The position numbers were made by a program, and so were the translations under genes. The notes under the pieces are model-generated. The model searched no databases. It was not told the origin of the DNA and saw only the letters and a program-made list of their open reading frames with translations. Positions 15,501 to 25,909 of a stretch of 33,928 nt of DNA are shown here, piece by piece. Position 1 is the stretch's first letter; the number at the start of each line of letters is the position of its first letter. This DNA comes from DATLYH01 sp035575035 (GTDB lineage Bacteria; Planctomycetota; Planctomycetia; Gemmatales; Gemmataceae): positions 1 to 33,928 of the forward strand of contig DATLYH010000310.1 of the NCBI GenBank assembly GCA_035575035.1, written 5' to 3'.

Positions 15501-15538
15501 AGGGCTACATCCTGACGATGCCAGAGATCGTGAAGTAA
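12506..15538 (+). CDS. Secreted WD40-repeat protein, about 21 repeats
   Basis: A 1010-residue exported protein. A signal peptide (residues 1-33, RRLSLAAVVLAMVLTAAGLLG) is followed by about 21 WD40 repeats, starting HTEPIYGIAFTPDGKHVITG and ending at about residue 995. Twenty-one repeats would make three seven-bladed propellers. No enzymatic domain is visible; a periplasmic scaffold role is inferred. Three G/C-rich palindromic elements are translated in frame (13401-13442, 14148-14194, 14650-14687), giving low-complexity loops such as VPPPSEGEQEKGEG, APSPLPLSPKGEKSEG and SPPPPSPPAGERA after or within repeats 6, 12 and 15. The ATG at 12506 is preceded by GGAGG; an open extension to 12257 has no signal peptide. 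The HAD gene follows 9 bases after the stop. Confidence 0.9.
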   Translation: MPIHLRRLSLAAVVLAMVLTAAGLLGPQGPAADAPALPGLVAVLRGHTEPIYGIAFTPDGKHVITGSFDRTLRLWETATGKEVKTFAGPAGHQNQVLCLALSPDGTNLASGSSDNTAKLWDIPSTTALRRFVHADAVTAIALSPDGTRLAGAGKDGTVKVWAAADGKELLNLRGHSGAVTGVAFSANGQLLVSSGADQTLRFWNPADGKPLGVVGAHAAPVNAVLIHPNNNAVYSAAEDGTLNFWTLPLAPQRSLPSHADAVTRVVLSADGSQVFTASADKTIRICTFANGQQVRQLTVPPPSEGEQEKGEGAAVTSLAVAPGGAVIAAGTADQRLVLWNTADGKVLHQAVVHAGPVTGVAFHPQSKQLLTAGGDGLLKLWALPPVPGRALGHPDGVVPLINAHVGGVADIAFHGNGTQALSGGADKMVKLWDLAAGKEVRSFGPLDAPVTAVGFSRDFTLVVAAAGKVVKVWNAADGKELLTLTHPADVTAVSYTADKARLATGAADGLTRVWDVATGRLLESFRQGGAVRAVAFHPNNTTVISGCAPSPLPLSPKGEKSEGIVAVNVLSAARVIPASSAAVRGLALTPNGSHILTAGADKTVKLWNIASGANERTFGGAAEPLNAVAVSRNGALVAAGGAERRVRIHNFADGKELTVLQAPGVVRRLAFSPNNQTLAAACEDGSLPTWNVVYNAGQPLPADFGKPLQTYAHESPPPPSPPAGERAAITDVVFAADSLTFYSGGMDRTARAWKFASDTPTRNFAHPNLVDAVAFNPAGTQLATGCHDGAVRLWDIAKNQQLRQINAHTTPAAAVYAVAWSADGKQVLSASYDHSLKLWDAGSGNLVREFKAYKPKEFEKGHRDSVYCAAFSPDGKLIASGSARPGVIKLWNVADGTVVRDLENPNLKADPFTMTAPAHPGDVFGLRFTADGKYLISVGAAPRRQGYLAVWDVSDGKLLWGGEWPVGIIHCVAVSPDGKLLALGTGVGTTGRPPPGANQGYILTMPEIVK
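13401..13442. repeat. In-frame G/C-rich palindromic element, WD40 copy 1
   Basis: A CCCCCTCCCTCC arm is followed by GAGGGGGAG and AAGGGGAGGGAG, giving an imperfect palindrome. It is translated into the loop after the sixth WD40 repeat, between two well-formed blades. Confidence 0.6.
14148..14194. repeat. In-frame G/C-rich palindromic element, WD40 copy 2
   Basis: The best-formed copy. CCCCTCAC pairs with GTGAGGGG at the ends, and CTCTTTCCCCC pairs with GGGGGAGAAGAG around a two-base AA loop. It disrupts the twelfth WD40 repeat without a frameshift. Confidence 0.75.
14650..14687. repeat. In-frame G/C-rich palindromic element, WD40 copy 3
   Basis: CGCCC pairs with GGGCG at the ends and CTCTCCC with GGGAGAG near the centre. 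It is translated as a proline-rich loop after the fifteenth WD40 repeat. Confidence 0.65.
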
Positions 15539-15547
15539 ACTTGCTTG

Positions 15548-16156
15548 ATGATCAAGACCATTGTCTTCGACTTCGGCAACGTCCTCGGCCACTTCGACCC
15601 GCATCTGGTCAGCCGGCGGCTGGCGGCCCATGCCGGCGTGTCGGCAGACGAGCTGCACCGTTATCTCTTCGGCGGCCAGTTGGAGGACGATTACGAGTCC
15701 GGCCGGCTCAGCACGGCCGCCTTCCTCCAGCAACTCCGTCAGACTTGCAAGCTTACCTGCCCGGATGATGTGCTCGTGACCTCCTTTGTCGATATGTTCC
15801 GGCCCAACCTCGAGGTGTGCGAGTTGGTGCCGAAGCTGAAGCCGCGCTATCAATTGCTGGTGTTGAGCAACACCAACGACCTGCACGCCCGCCACATCCG
15901 CCGGCAGTTCGCCGATGTCCTGCGACATTTTGACGCCCTGGTGCTCTCCCATGAGGTCGGCTGCCGCAAACCGCAACCGGGGATCTTCGAGCACTGCCGA
16001 CAGCGGGCCGGCTGTGCCCCGGCCGAGTGCCTGTTCATCGACGATCTGCCCACCAACGTCGCCGGGGCCCGGGCGTGTGGCTGGCACGGCATCGTCTATC
16101 GCGATGTCCCCCAGTTACGCCGCGAGATGGAAGCGCTTGGCGTTGTCCTCGGCTGA
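15548..16156 (+). CDS. HAD-superfamily phosphatase, subfamily IA (YihX-like)
   Basis: A cytoplasmic phosphohydrolase of the haloacid dehalogenase superfamily (202 aa). Motif I is VFDFGNVL with nucleophile Asp8, of the D-x-G-N-V form seen in YihX-like sugar-phosphate phosphatases. Motif II is VLSNTND, motif III the lysine in GCRKPQPGIFEH, and motif IV FIDDLPTNVAGA. A helical cap lies between motifs I and II. The substrate is likely a small phosphate ester but cannot be named. ATG 15548 is used although a TTG precedes it by one codon. It starts 9 bases after the WD40 gene, so it may share that transcript. Confidence 0.88.
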   Translation: MIKTIVFDFGNVLGHFDPHLVSRRLAAHAGVSADELHRYLFGGQLEDDYESGRLSTAAFLQQLRQTCKLTCPDDVLVTSFVDMFRPNLEVCELVPKLKPRYQLLVLSNTNDLHARHIRRQFADVLRHFDALVLSHEVGCRKPQPGIFEHCRQRAGCAPAECLFIDDLPTNVAGARACGWHGIVYRDVPQLRREMEALGVVLG

Positions 16157-16191
16157 GGCGGGTTGGCCTCATCTTTCGAGGAAGCCTGGGC

Positions 16192-16197
16192 TATAAT
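16192..16197 (+). promoter_or_regulatory. Candidate -10 box for glyA
   Basis: A perfect TATAAT in the context GGCTATAATTCC, 45 bases before the glyA ATG and after the HAD stop. It resembles the GGTTATAATG box upstream of the TauD-like gene. No clear -35 at normal spacing. Confidence 0.4.
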
Positions 16198-16241
16198 TCC
16201 GGGGTGCAGCGCGAGTTGATCCCGGCGCACGGAGACCGTTC

Positions 16242-17486
<1,245 letters not shown>

Positions 17487-17526
17487 GCCGGACACCCGCC
17501 GGCGGGGGCGCGGCGTGGGCCGGCTC

Positions 17527-17727
17527 CTACTTGGCCATTTCCAGAAGGAGCTGCCGGGCGATCCGGTACGCCGTCCGGATGGTGGTGGCGCGGGCCTCCA
17601 TCTGGCTCTCGCTGAAATGCTGGCCCGGGTTGGCCTGGGACAGGCCGGCGACCGCCAGGGTCAACGGCAGCAGGTTCATGAACTCTTTCACCTTCTGTTG
17701 CTGACGATCAACGCTTTCGGTACCCAT
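17527..17727 (-). CDS. Small hypothetical protein
   Basis: A 66-residue protein with no recognised domain. It has a charged N-terminus (MGTESVDRQQQKVKEFM), a short hydrophobic stretch (LLPLTLAVAGL) and a polar C-terminal helix with ARATTIRTAYRIARQLLLEM. It lies 112 bases downstream of the anti-sigma-like gene on the same strand, so may be co-transcribed with it. The start ATG 17727 has only a weak upstream site; a longer form to 17760 is possible. Its composition looks like a real gene rather than a shadow frame, but function is unknown. Confidence 0.6.
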   Translation of the reverse strand: MGTESVDRQQQKVKEFMNLLPLTLAVAGLSQANPGQHFSESQMEARATTIRTAYRIARQLLLEMAK

Positions 17728-17815
17728 AGGTAGCTCTCTCGGACGGTAACGATGGCCCAATGGGGCGACCGTTTCAGCTTATCGCCCGGCCCGCTGCCCG
17801 TAAAGCGCCGCTCGG

Positions 17816-17844
17816 GGTGACCCAAGGGATGCAGCCTGGTCACC
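17816..17844 (-). terminator. Hairpin over the stop of the anti-sigma-like gene
   Basis: GGTGACC (17816-17822) pairs perfectly with GGTCACC (17838-17844) and includes the stop codon at 17840-17842. No U-tract follows. It could attenuate read-through into the small downstream gene. Confidence 0.35.
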
Positions 17845-20017
17845 GGGGCGGCATCGGCATCGGGGAGGCCGGCCGAGGCGGCGGCAGTTTCCCTTCCTCC
17901 AGGAGCTTCATCCACTGCAGGTAGGCGGCCTGGCGCTGCTTTTCGCCGCCGGCCGGGTCGTAGGGGATCTTGGCCTCGGGGACCAGCCGAGAGAGATGCC
18001 AGTACGCTAGCTGGCGTACCGCCGGCTGGTCGTGGCGCAGGTACTCGATCAGCGTCTGGTAGGTTTCTTTCTTGGCCCGGTCCTCCTCGGAGAAGATGTG
18101 CAACAGCTGCATCAGGGTATCCGTCTGGCGGTCGCTGTAGCGCTTCTCGAGCAGTGCCTGCCGCAGCTTCTGGTCCTGGCCTTCCTGCCGTCCCAGCCAG
18201 TGCCGTAGCGCCCACACCGCCGCATCGCGGACGTCCTGATACTGCTTGTCGGCCAAAGCATCGAGCACGTAGCCCAGCTCGTCGAGAGCGCCCAGCGACA
18301 GCACCGCCAGCTGGCGGGTCATCGGCCGGTTCGCGTGGACGTTCTCGGCCAGCACCACGCTGACCTTCGTCTTGCTGTCGGTCAAACGGCGGTTAAGTTC
18401 GTCCAGGGCGAGCAACAGGTTGTCGTAGTTTTGCCGAATTATCTCCTGCTCCCGGGGCGGCAGGTTCTCCCACTGCCAGTTCGGCGGCAGGCGCTCGTCC
18501 CAGAGCAGAGGCACCTGCGGCAGCGGGAACGGCCCACGGGCGCCGGGGCTGCGGTTGTCCCAGCTGAACACCGCGGGCGCCGGCTGTCCTCCCACCGGGG
18601 CCTGGAGAGTATGAGTAAAGTGGCCGATACGGAGTTGGGCCTGGCCCCGCAAAACCACCAGCGACAGGAAAGCCAGCGGCCTCCCGCTGGTCTCGAAGCT
18701 CTCCTGGCGCCCGATTAGCTCCAGCCCGACCTCCGTCCCCCCCTCCTGCAATGTCAGGTCCCAAACCTCGTTATGGAAACGGACCCGGACCCGGGCCGGC
18801 TGGTTCTTCTGGTTGCTGACGATGACCCGGCCGCGCTCCAGGGTGAAATCGACCTCCGGAGCGTCGGGTTGATCCGCCGGCACGGCGTGCAGGCGGACGG
18901 CACTCTCAAAGAGCGGCAGATACAGCAGCTGTTCCACGTTCCCCCACAGCAGCAGGTGAATCCGGTTGTCCAGGCGAATCTCGCTACGGTAGCCGGGCAG
19001 GACCAGCAGCAGGTCGTCGGTGTAAACCCGGTCGATCTCCGGGCGAAGGCGCTGCCAGCTCCCCTTGTCGCGCGGCTGCTGTAGCAGCATGTTCATCGTG
19101 TTGCGAATGCGCTTCAAATCGAGGATGGGAGTGCCGACATCGCGGCGCTCGGTGCTCGGCTTGGGGACCGCGGCGGCGACGGACGGCGGGGCCGTCTCCT
19201 TTTCTTTCTCCTTCGGCTTCTCAGGCTCCGAAGGCTGCTTGGGCGACTCCTCGGCTTTCGGCTCGGAGGGAACTGGCTTGTCCTGTTTCTTGTCTGGGGC
19301 CAGCGGTTGGGGTTCCTGCTCTTTGTCCGGCACCTTGGGGCTGGGAACGCCGGGAATAACGGCTCGCTCGCCAGCTGGAGGCCGCGAGACGGCCACGGCC
19401 GGTTCCGGGTCGCGGGAAACGACCGTCCGCAGGGCCATCCACAGGGCCACCCCAAGGGCGACCAGCAGCAGAGCGGCGACGGCAGGCACCAGCCAGCGGG
19501 CCCGTCGGCCGGCACGACCAAACGGCGGCAGCCCCAGCAGCAGCGTTTCGTCGGCCTCGCTGCCGTCGGCGCCGGCGGCGGTGCTGGCGGCAGCCGGGGC
19601 ACGGCGGCGCGGCCGACGGGCGACCGCCTCGCGGCCCTGGACCAGGGCATACATCCGCTGCCGGGCCGTCGGCGGCACCAGGGCCGGCTCCCCCAGCACC
19701 AGCGTCAGGATCTGGTGGCAAGCGGCAATCTCGGCCAGATGGACGTCCGACTCCAGGCAGACCTTTTCGACCTCGGCGACCTGCTCGGCCGGCAAAACAC
19801 TGTCAAGGTACTCGGCGACGGTGTTGGCGTCGAAGCGGGCGCCCGGGCCGGTGGCCGGCGGGGTCGTCAGCCGCCGCCGCCGTGTCACCTGTTTGATGCG
19901 GGCAATCAACTCCTGGGCGGTATCGCTCTCGGCAACCTTTTGGCCGATCTCCTTGATTTCGGCCGGGTCCAGGGTGTCGTCGAGGTAAGCCAGCAGGGTT
20001 CGCAGGGTCAGGCGCAC
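17840..20017 (-). CDS. Membrane-anchored protein with duplicated anti-sigma-like N-terminus
   Basis: A 725-residue protein. Residues of about 1-45 (LLAYLDDTLDPAEIKEIGQKV) and about 75-125 (VAEYLDSVLPAEQVAEVEKV) are two related helical units resembling the N-terminal domain of anti-sigma factors, but without the Cys/His zinc ligands. A membrane segment follows at about 175-197 (VPAVAALLLVALGVALWMAL). Next is a Pro/Glu/Lys-rich linker of about 90 residues, then a large C-terminal region of unknown fold with predicted extracytoplasmic location. The GTG at 20017 is chosen because GGAGGAG lies 8 bases upstream; an open TTG extension to 20065 has no such site. Planctomycetes carry many such large membrane proteins of unknown function. 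A sigma factor or kinase partner is not adjacent; the nearest signalling gene is the divergent PP2C phosphatase. Confidence 0.7.
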   Translation of the reverse strand: MRLTLRTLLAYLDDTLDPAEIKEIGQKVAESDTAQELIARIKQVTRRRRLTTPPATGPGARFDANTVAEYLDSVLPAEQVAEVEKVCLESDVHLAEIAACHQILTLVLGEPALVPPTARQRMYALVQGREAVARRPRRRAPAAASTAAGADGSEADETLLLGLPPFGRAGRRARWLVPAVAALLLVALGVALWMALRTVVSRDPEPAVAVSRPPAGERAVIPGVPSPKVPDKEQEPQPLAPDKKQDKPVPSEPKAEESPKQPSEPEKPKEKEKETAPPSVAAAVPKPSTERRDVGTPILDLKRIRNTMNMLLQQPRDKGSWQRLRPEIDRVYTDDLLLVLPGYRSEIRLDNRIHLLLWGNVEQLLYLPLFESAVRLHAVPADQPDAPEVDFTLERGRVIVSNQKNQPARVRVRFHNEVWDLTLQEGGTEVGLELIGRQESFETSGRPLAFLSLVVLRGQAQLRIGHFTHTLQAPVGGQPAPAVFSWDNRSPGARGPFPLPQVPLLWDERLPPNWQWENLPPREQEIIRQNYDNLLLALDELNRRLTDSKTKVSVVLAENVHANRPMTRQLAVLSLGALDELGYVLDALADKQYQDVRDAAVWALRHWLGRQEGQDQKLRQALLEKRYSDRQTDTLMQLLHIFSEEDRAKKETYQTLIEYLRHDQPAVRQLAYWHLSRLVPEAKIPYDPAGGEKQRQAAYLQWMKLLEEGKLPPPRPASPMPMPPR

Positions 20018-20221
20018 GGCGGATTCTCCTCCGGCACGGGACCGGGTTACTGCCTCTACTTTCAAGGTTACTATCTCTACCCTTTAATAGTGGGGCCCGG
20101 GCTGAGATTTCGTGCAGAATTTTTCGGCAGATGGCCTTCAGCCGGCGGCCCGGGATAATGGCAAAGGAGTGGCCCGGGCGGAATCGTCCCAGCCCTGGCG
20201 CAACGCATGAGAGTGATTCGT

Positions 20222-20275
20222 AGCCGAATTCACCCGAATGGGAGGGGACGACCCGCATTCGCGGCGAATTCGGCT
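20222..20275. repeat. Nested inverted repeat in a 493-base divergent spacer
   Basis: The spacer 20018-20510 holds no gene that I can support. Within it AGCCGAATTC (20222-20231) pairs with GAATTCGGCT (20266-20275), and CGAATG (20235-20240) pairs with CATTCG (20256-20261) inside. It may be an RNA hairpin or an operator serving the divergent genes. Confidence 0.5.
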
Positions 20276-20318
20276 GCAGGACCCTTAGATACAACAGTCG
20301 CTAATCAGAAACCAGGTG

Positions 20319-20348
20319 ATGACAACTACCATGATTAGCGGTTAGAAT
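20319..20348 (+). promoter_or_regulatory. Candidate promoter for the PP2C gene
   Basis: ATGACA (20319-20324) and TAGAAT (20343-20348) are spaced by 18 bases, each one mismatch from the sigma-70-type consensus. It lies 163 bases before the PP2C ATG. Confidence 0.35.
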
Positions 20349-20510
20349 AGGGAAGGGACGGCGAGACTGGGGCGAAGCGAGCGACGACCTGCTCTGTCGC
20401 AGTGTTCGGATGCGGTTAGGGGAAACAAAGGGCAACCCATCCGGCGGCAGACGGATTCCATCAAGCAGGTTCGGACCAGGCTGACTTGTTCTCCCCTCCT
20501 CGGAGCGTCT

Positions 20511-21248
20511 ATGGCTGAGTTTGTCGTCCGTGTCGGTTGCCGCACTGCTCAGGGCCTCCGGCCGAACAATGAAGACCGCTTTGTAGTCGATCAACAAAAC
20601 AACCTCTACCTGGTGGCGGACGGGATGGGGGGCCAGGACCTGGGCGAGCAGGCCAGCGGTTTGGCGGCGGAGATCATCCCGAAGGCGGTGCAGGCGCGGC
20701 TGGCCGAGCACCAGGACCCGGGCCAGGCTGTCCAGCAGGCCCTGGAGGAGGCCAACCAGGCCATCATCCACGCCGGCCAGCAGCAGCTCGCCCGCCGCCG
20801 CATGGGAACCACCGCTGTTCTGGCCGTGCAGCAAGCCGACCAGGTCTTCGTTGCCGGCTTGGGCGACAGCCGGGCCTACCTGATCCGTGACGGCCAGGTT
20901 GAGCAGCTTACCGTGGACCACTCTGTGGCCGACGCCCTGGAGCGCAACGGCACCTTGACGCCGGAGCAGGCCCGCAACAGCCCCTGGCGCCACGTCCTGT
21001 ACAAGTTCCTGGGCTGCGCCGAAATGACCGAGGGGGCCGAGGTCCGCCCCTTCACCCCCCGTCCGGGCGACCGCCTCTTGCTGGCCAGCGATGGGTTGAC
21101 CAATCACGTCACGGACGCCGATCTGGTGCAAGGAGCGCGGGATTTCACCGATCCGCAAGCCTGGGCCGACCATCTGGTCCAGCTGGCCCTCGACCGTGGC
21201 TCACGCGACAACGTCACCTGCGTGGTCGTGGCCTTCGACCCGGAGTAA
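20511..21248 (+). CDS. PP2C-family serine/threonine protein phosphatase
   Basis: A metal-dependent protein phosphatase (245 aa) of the bacterial Stp1/PrpC type, which reverses Ser/Thr kinase phosphorylation in the cytoplasm. Metal-binding motifs are complete: Glu21-Asp22 (NNEDRF), Asp37-Gly38 (VADGMGG), Asp194 (LASDGL) and Asp233-Asn234 (SRDNVT). The central MGTTAV and GDSRAYL motifs are also present. It has no membrane segment. No protein kinase gene is in the window. It is divergent from the anti-sigma-like gene and convergent with the zinc-ribbon/CBS gene 28 bases away. Confidence 0.95.
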   Translation: MAEFVVRVGCRTAQGLRPNNEDRFVVDQQNNLYLVADGMGGQDLGEQASGLAAEIIPKAVQARLAEHQDPGQAVQQALEEANQAIIHAGQQQLARRRMGTTAVLAVQQADQVFVAGLGDSRAYLIRDGQVEQLTVDHSVADALERNGTLTPEQARNSPWRHVLYKFLGCAEMTEGAEVRPFTPRPGDRLLLASDGLTNHVTDADLVQGARDFTDPQAWADHLVQLALDRGSRDNVTCVVVAFDPE

Positions 21249-21276
21249 GGGTTGGCGGGACCGTCGGGACAGTTTC

Positions 21277-21804
21277 CTATCGGTCCTTGCACAGCCGCGT
21301 GATGTGGCGGAGCATGTCGCGTACCGAAATCACCCCCACCGGCAGGCCATTATGAACGACCGGGAGATGGCGGTAGCCGCCGAGGTCCATGGCGCGTAGG
21401 GCAAATGCCAGGGTATCGTCGGCGGTCACGGTCTCGGGGTCGGGGGTCATGAACTGAGAGACAGGGAGATTGGGACCGGCGCCGGGCTCGCCGACCACCT
21501 TGGTCAGCAGGTCGCGTTCGCTGAAGATCCCGAGGAGGCGGCCGTCGTCGTCTACTACCAGGACCGCCCCGATATCGCGCGCCAGCATCACTTCAACCGC
21601 CTGGCGGACGCTGGCGGTCGGGGGCACCGTTACGGCCGGCCTCGGCTGCAAAACGCGAACGGGATCCTCCATGAGGGTGCGCTCGACCCGGTCATGGGGG
21701 GTCGGCAGGTCGAGCTGCGTCAAGGGCGTGTGGCACCGCCTGCACTCTTCGCTGCCCGGCAGGTTGTCATAAGCGCAGGTCGGACAAATCATGTGATTCG
21801 TCAT
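21277..21804 (-). CDS. Zinc-ribbon plus tandem CBS-domain protein
   Basis: A 175-residue cytoplasmic protein. The N-terminus has a rubredoxin-like metal knuckle, Cys7-x2-Cys10 and Cys21-x2-Cys24 (CPTC, CRRC), followed by a CBS pair (about residues 55-110 and 115-172), the module that usually binds adenosyl ligands such as AMP, ATP or SAM. It is the last gene of the minus-strand ferredoxin-oxidoreductase cluster, and a second CBS protein begins the cluster, suggesting ligand or redox sensing of that enzyme (inference). The first ATG (21804) and the first few residues are encoded by repeat element D; the second ATG at 21792 may be the native start. Neither has a clear Shine-Dalgarno. Confidence 0.85.
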   Translation of the reverse strand: MTNHMICPTCAYDNLPGSEECRRCHTPLTQLDLPTPHDRVERTLMEDPVRVLQPRPAVTVPPTASVRQAVEVMLARDIGAVLVVDDDGRLLGIFSERDLLTKVVGEPGAGPNLPVSQFMTPDPETVTADDTLAFALRAMDLGGYRHLPVVHNGLPVGVISVRDMLRHITRLCKDR

Positions 21805-21890
21805 TAGTCATTCGTTATTAGTCACTCGTCATTCGTCATTTGCCTGAAGGCGAGTCCGTGACGAATGACGAAGGACCAATGACGAATAAC
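21796..21890. repeat. Heptad inverted-repeat element D between korB and the CBS gene
   Basis: The left arm is six tandem heptads of the ATTCGTC/ATTAGTC type (21796-21837). The right arm (21858-21890) is made of complementary GAATGAC, GAAGGAC and GAATAAC units. It fills the whole spacer: the korB stop codon overlaps its last base and the CBS gene's first ATG lies in its first heptads. The 14-mer at 21863-21876 is identical to one in element C. Confidence 0.85.
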
Positions 21891-22921
21891 TACTCCACTA
21901 CCCAGGTATCATCGCTGGCGAACAGGTCCTCCAGCTTGCCGCGCCCCTTGACCCGGATCACCTCCTCGGTCTGCTTGTTGAGCAGCTCGTCGTAGGTCGG
22001 CCGCTCGACGCAGCGGAAGACACCCACGCACTCCGGGAAGCGCGGGTAGACCATCCGGCTGAGCAGGTAAGCCAGGCTCGGTTCCTCGGCCTTTTCATCG
22101 TGGATGAGCAAATCATCCACGGTCACCCCCTGGCCCAGGGTCACCACCTCGGGTTCAAGGCCGTTCAGGCGAATCCCCTTGGTGCGGTCCTTGCCGAAGA
22201 TCAGCGGCTTGCCGTGCTCCAGGTAGAGGGTGTTGTCGGCCTTGATGCTCTTGTCGGTGGCGTACTCGAAGACGCCATCATTGAAGATCTTGCAGTTCTG
22301 GTAGACCTCAACAAACGCCGTCCCCTTGTGGGCCGCCGCCCGCCGCAGCGTCTCGGTCAGGTGATTGACGTCCACGTCGATGGTCCGGGCGACGAAGGTT
22401 GCCTCGGCGCCGATGGCGATCGATAGCGGCCGCAGCGGGTTATCGATCGAGCCGAGCGGGCTCGACTTGGTCCGGGTGCCGATGCGCGAGGTCGGCGAGT
22501 ACTGTCCCTTGGTCAGGCCGTAGATCTCGTTGTTGAACAGGATGATTTTCAGGTCCACATTGCGGCGAATGGCGTGGATCAGGTGGTTGCCGCCGATCGA
22601 CAGCCCGTCACCATCGCCGGTGATCACCCACACCGACAGGTCGGGCCGGCAGATCTTCAGTCCGGTGGCGATGGTCGGCGCCCGACCGTGGATGGTGTGG
22701 AAGCCGTAGGTGTTCATGTAATAGGGGAAGCGGCTGGAGCAGCCGATGCCGGAGATGAACACCAGCTTCTCGCGGGGAATGTTCAGCCCGGCCAGCGCCT
22801 TCTTCATCTGGGCCAGGATCGAGTAGTCCCCGCAACCCGGGCACCAGCGGACTTCTTGATCGGACGCGAGGTCTTTGGGCTGCAGTACAGGCACAGGATT
22901 CGTCGTTGAACTTGTTGCCAT
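21890..22921 (-). CDS. korB: 2-oxoacid:ferredoxin oxidoreductase, beta subunit
   Basis: The thiamine pyrophosphate and iron-sulfur subunit (343 aa) of an enzyme that oxidatively decarboxylates a 2-oxoacid to acyl-CoA and reduces ferredoxin. The [4Fe-4S] ligands expected for the family are visible: Cys27 and Cys30 (WCPGCGD), Cys61 (GIGCSS) and a Cys near 219 (YQNCKIFND). TPP-Mg binding is GDGDGLSIGG at 102-111 with Asn130-Asn131. The 2-oxoglutarate specificity implied by the symbol is the closest-family guess; pyruvate or other 2-oxoacids are possible. The start at 22921 (MATSS) is taken because the conserved fold begins soon after; a longer form reaches 22978. It follows the alpha subunit after 171 bases. 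Confidence 0.92.
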   Translation of the reverse strand: MATSSTTNPVPVLQPKDLASDQEVRWCPGCGDYSILAQMKKALAGLNIPREKLVFISGIGCSSRFPYYMNTYGFHTIHGRAPTIATGLKICRPDLSVWVITGDGDGLSIGGNHLIHAIRRNVDLKIILFNNEIYGLTKGQYSPTSRIGTRTKSSPLGSIDNPLRPLSIAIGAEATFVARTIDVDVNHLTETLRRAAAHKGTAFVEVYQNCKIFNDGVFEYATDKSIKADNTLYLEHGKPLIFGKDRTKGIRLNGLEPEVVTLGQGVTVDDLLIHDEKAEEPSLAYLLSRMVYPRFPECVGVFRCVERPTYDELLNKQTEEVIRVKGRGKLEDLFASDDTWVVE

Positions 22922-23092
22922 ATTACTTTCTCGAGTTTGTTCAAGGAAAATCTGCGGGCTGAGGCCGTGGCGAAACACCCATCCCGGTGACAGCGAACCT
23001 CCGGATCGCGGGTCCGCCCGCCCTTCCTTTCCTTTCGTTCGTCAATGCGGCCATAACCATCCGACCGCAGGCCAGTCTCAGATTCCCCCCAG

Positions 23093-24976
<1,884 letters not shown>

Positions 24977-25142
24977 AACGACAGGTTACCTCGTCTGCGG
25001 GCGCCGGCTTGGGGAACCGAATCCCGAAGTCGGCTCGAAGCGAACAGGTCCGAAAGCGGGCGGCGCCTGCGTTCCCGGATGCGCTCATCGGGTCATTCGG
25101 ATTTGCTCCGGGCTGCGGACAGCGCGGCTCGCGCATTTCCCG

Positions 25143-25610
25143 TCAGGCGCCTTCCGGCTCATGGGGCACCATGCCCGGGTCAGGGGGTAAGTTGTAGACG
25201 GCAGCCGGAAAGTGTTCGACCAGGTAATGCACAATGTGCTTGACCGACAGCACGTTCACCGGCCGGCCCGCCTCGTTGACTACGGGCAGGTGCCGATACC
25301 CCCCCTCCTCCATGCGGCGCACGGCGGCGCCAATCGACGTTTTGGGATGGACCGTAACCGGGTCGGGTGTCATACACTCGGCAACCGGTCCGGTCAAGGG
25401 CTTCCCTTCCGCCACCACCCGCCGCATCAGGTCGCGCTCGGTAAAGATGCCGACCAGGCGGTCGCCGTCGCAGACCAACACACAGCCGACCCGCTCTTGA
25501 CGCATCAAGCGAACGGCGTCGGCGATGGGCTGCCCCGCGGCAACCTGTAACGGCGGCGCCAGCGGCAACCGCGAGACACTGTCAATCTTGAGGTTCTTGG
25601 CCAGATCCAT
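25143..25610 (-). CDS. Tandem CBS-domain protein
   Basis: A 155-residue cytoplasmic protein made almost entirely of a CBS pair (about residues 10-70 and 78-138), with VGCVLVCDGDRLVGIFTERDLM and GGYRHLPVVNEAGRPVNVLSV as the repeated sensor strands. No catalytic or DNA-binding domain is attached. It starts the minus-strand run CBS - korA - korB - zinc-ribbon/CBS, so regulation of the oxidoreductase by an adenosyl nucleotide is a reasonable inference. The start at 25610 is preferred over an upstream in-frame start at 25643 because the conserved fold begins soon after; the ribosome-binding site is weak. The 299 bases between this start and the SDR gene contain a perfect ACCCTG/CAGGGT hairpin (25718-25733) and an AT-rich tract but no gene. 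Confidence 0.9.
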   Translation of the reverse strand: MDLAKNLKIDSVSRLPLAPPLQVAAGQPIADAVRLMRQERVGCVLVCDGDRLVGIFTERDLMRRVVAEGKPLTGPVAECMTPDPVTVHPKTSIGAAVRRMEEGGYRHLPVVNEAGRPVNVLSVKHIVHYLVEHFPAAVYNLPPDPGMVPHEPEGA

Positions 25611-25909
25611 TGCTGGTTCTCGCCGCCGGGAGAGGCGGGGCAAAGGGGAGGAGGGCTGGGCCGTCGCTCCTCTGTGCCGCGTCGTTGGTCCCGAAGGCGC
25701 CCTGTTGTTAGGATAGCACCCTGATGGCAGGGTGGCCCGTTCCTTTACGGAGTTTTCCTTACCTGTGCATCCGGCGGTTGCCGAAACTCCGATCCGGCTG
25801 GACGCCTCTCTATCTAAATTCTAGAAGTAATTCTCCATAAAGAAAGTGCCGGCGGCAAGGAAGAAAAGCGCCTCCTCCGCGACGCCGGCAGCCGCAACGA
25901 GGGCCAGCG

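Noticed and set aside
14396..16087. Long minus-strand open frame across the WD40 and HAD genes
   Set aside because: Antisense to two clear genes, with a composition expected from codon periodicity.
20066..20510. A hidden small gene in the large divergent spacer
   Set aside because: No frame has a start site, codon bias or recognisable product; only dyads and a promoter candidate are seen.
21796..21890. CRISPR-like array
   Set aside because: The units are contiguous 7-mers without unique spacers, and no cas genes are present.
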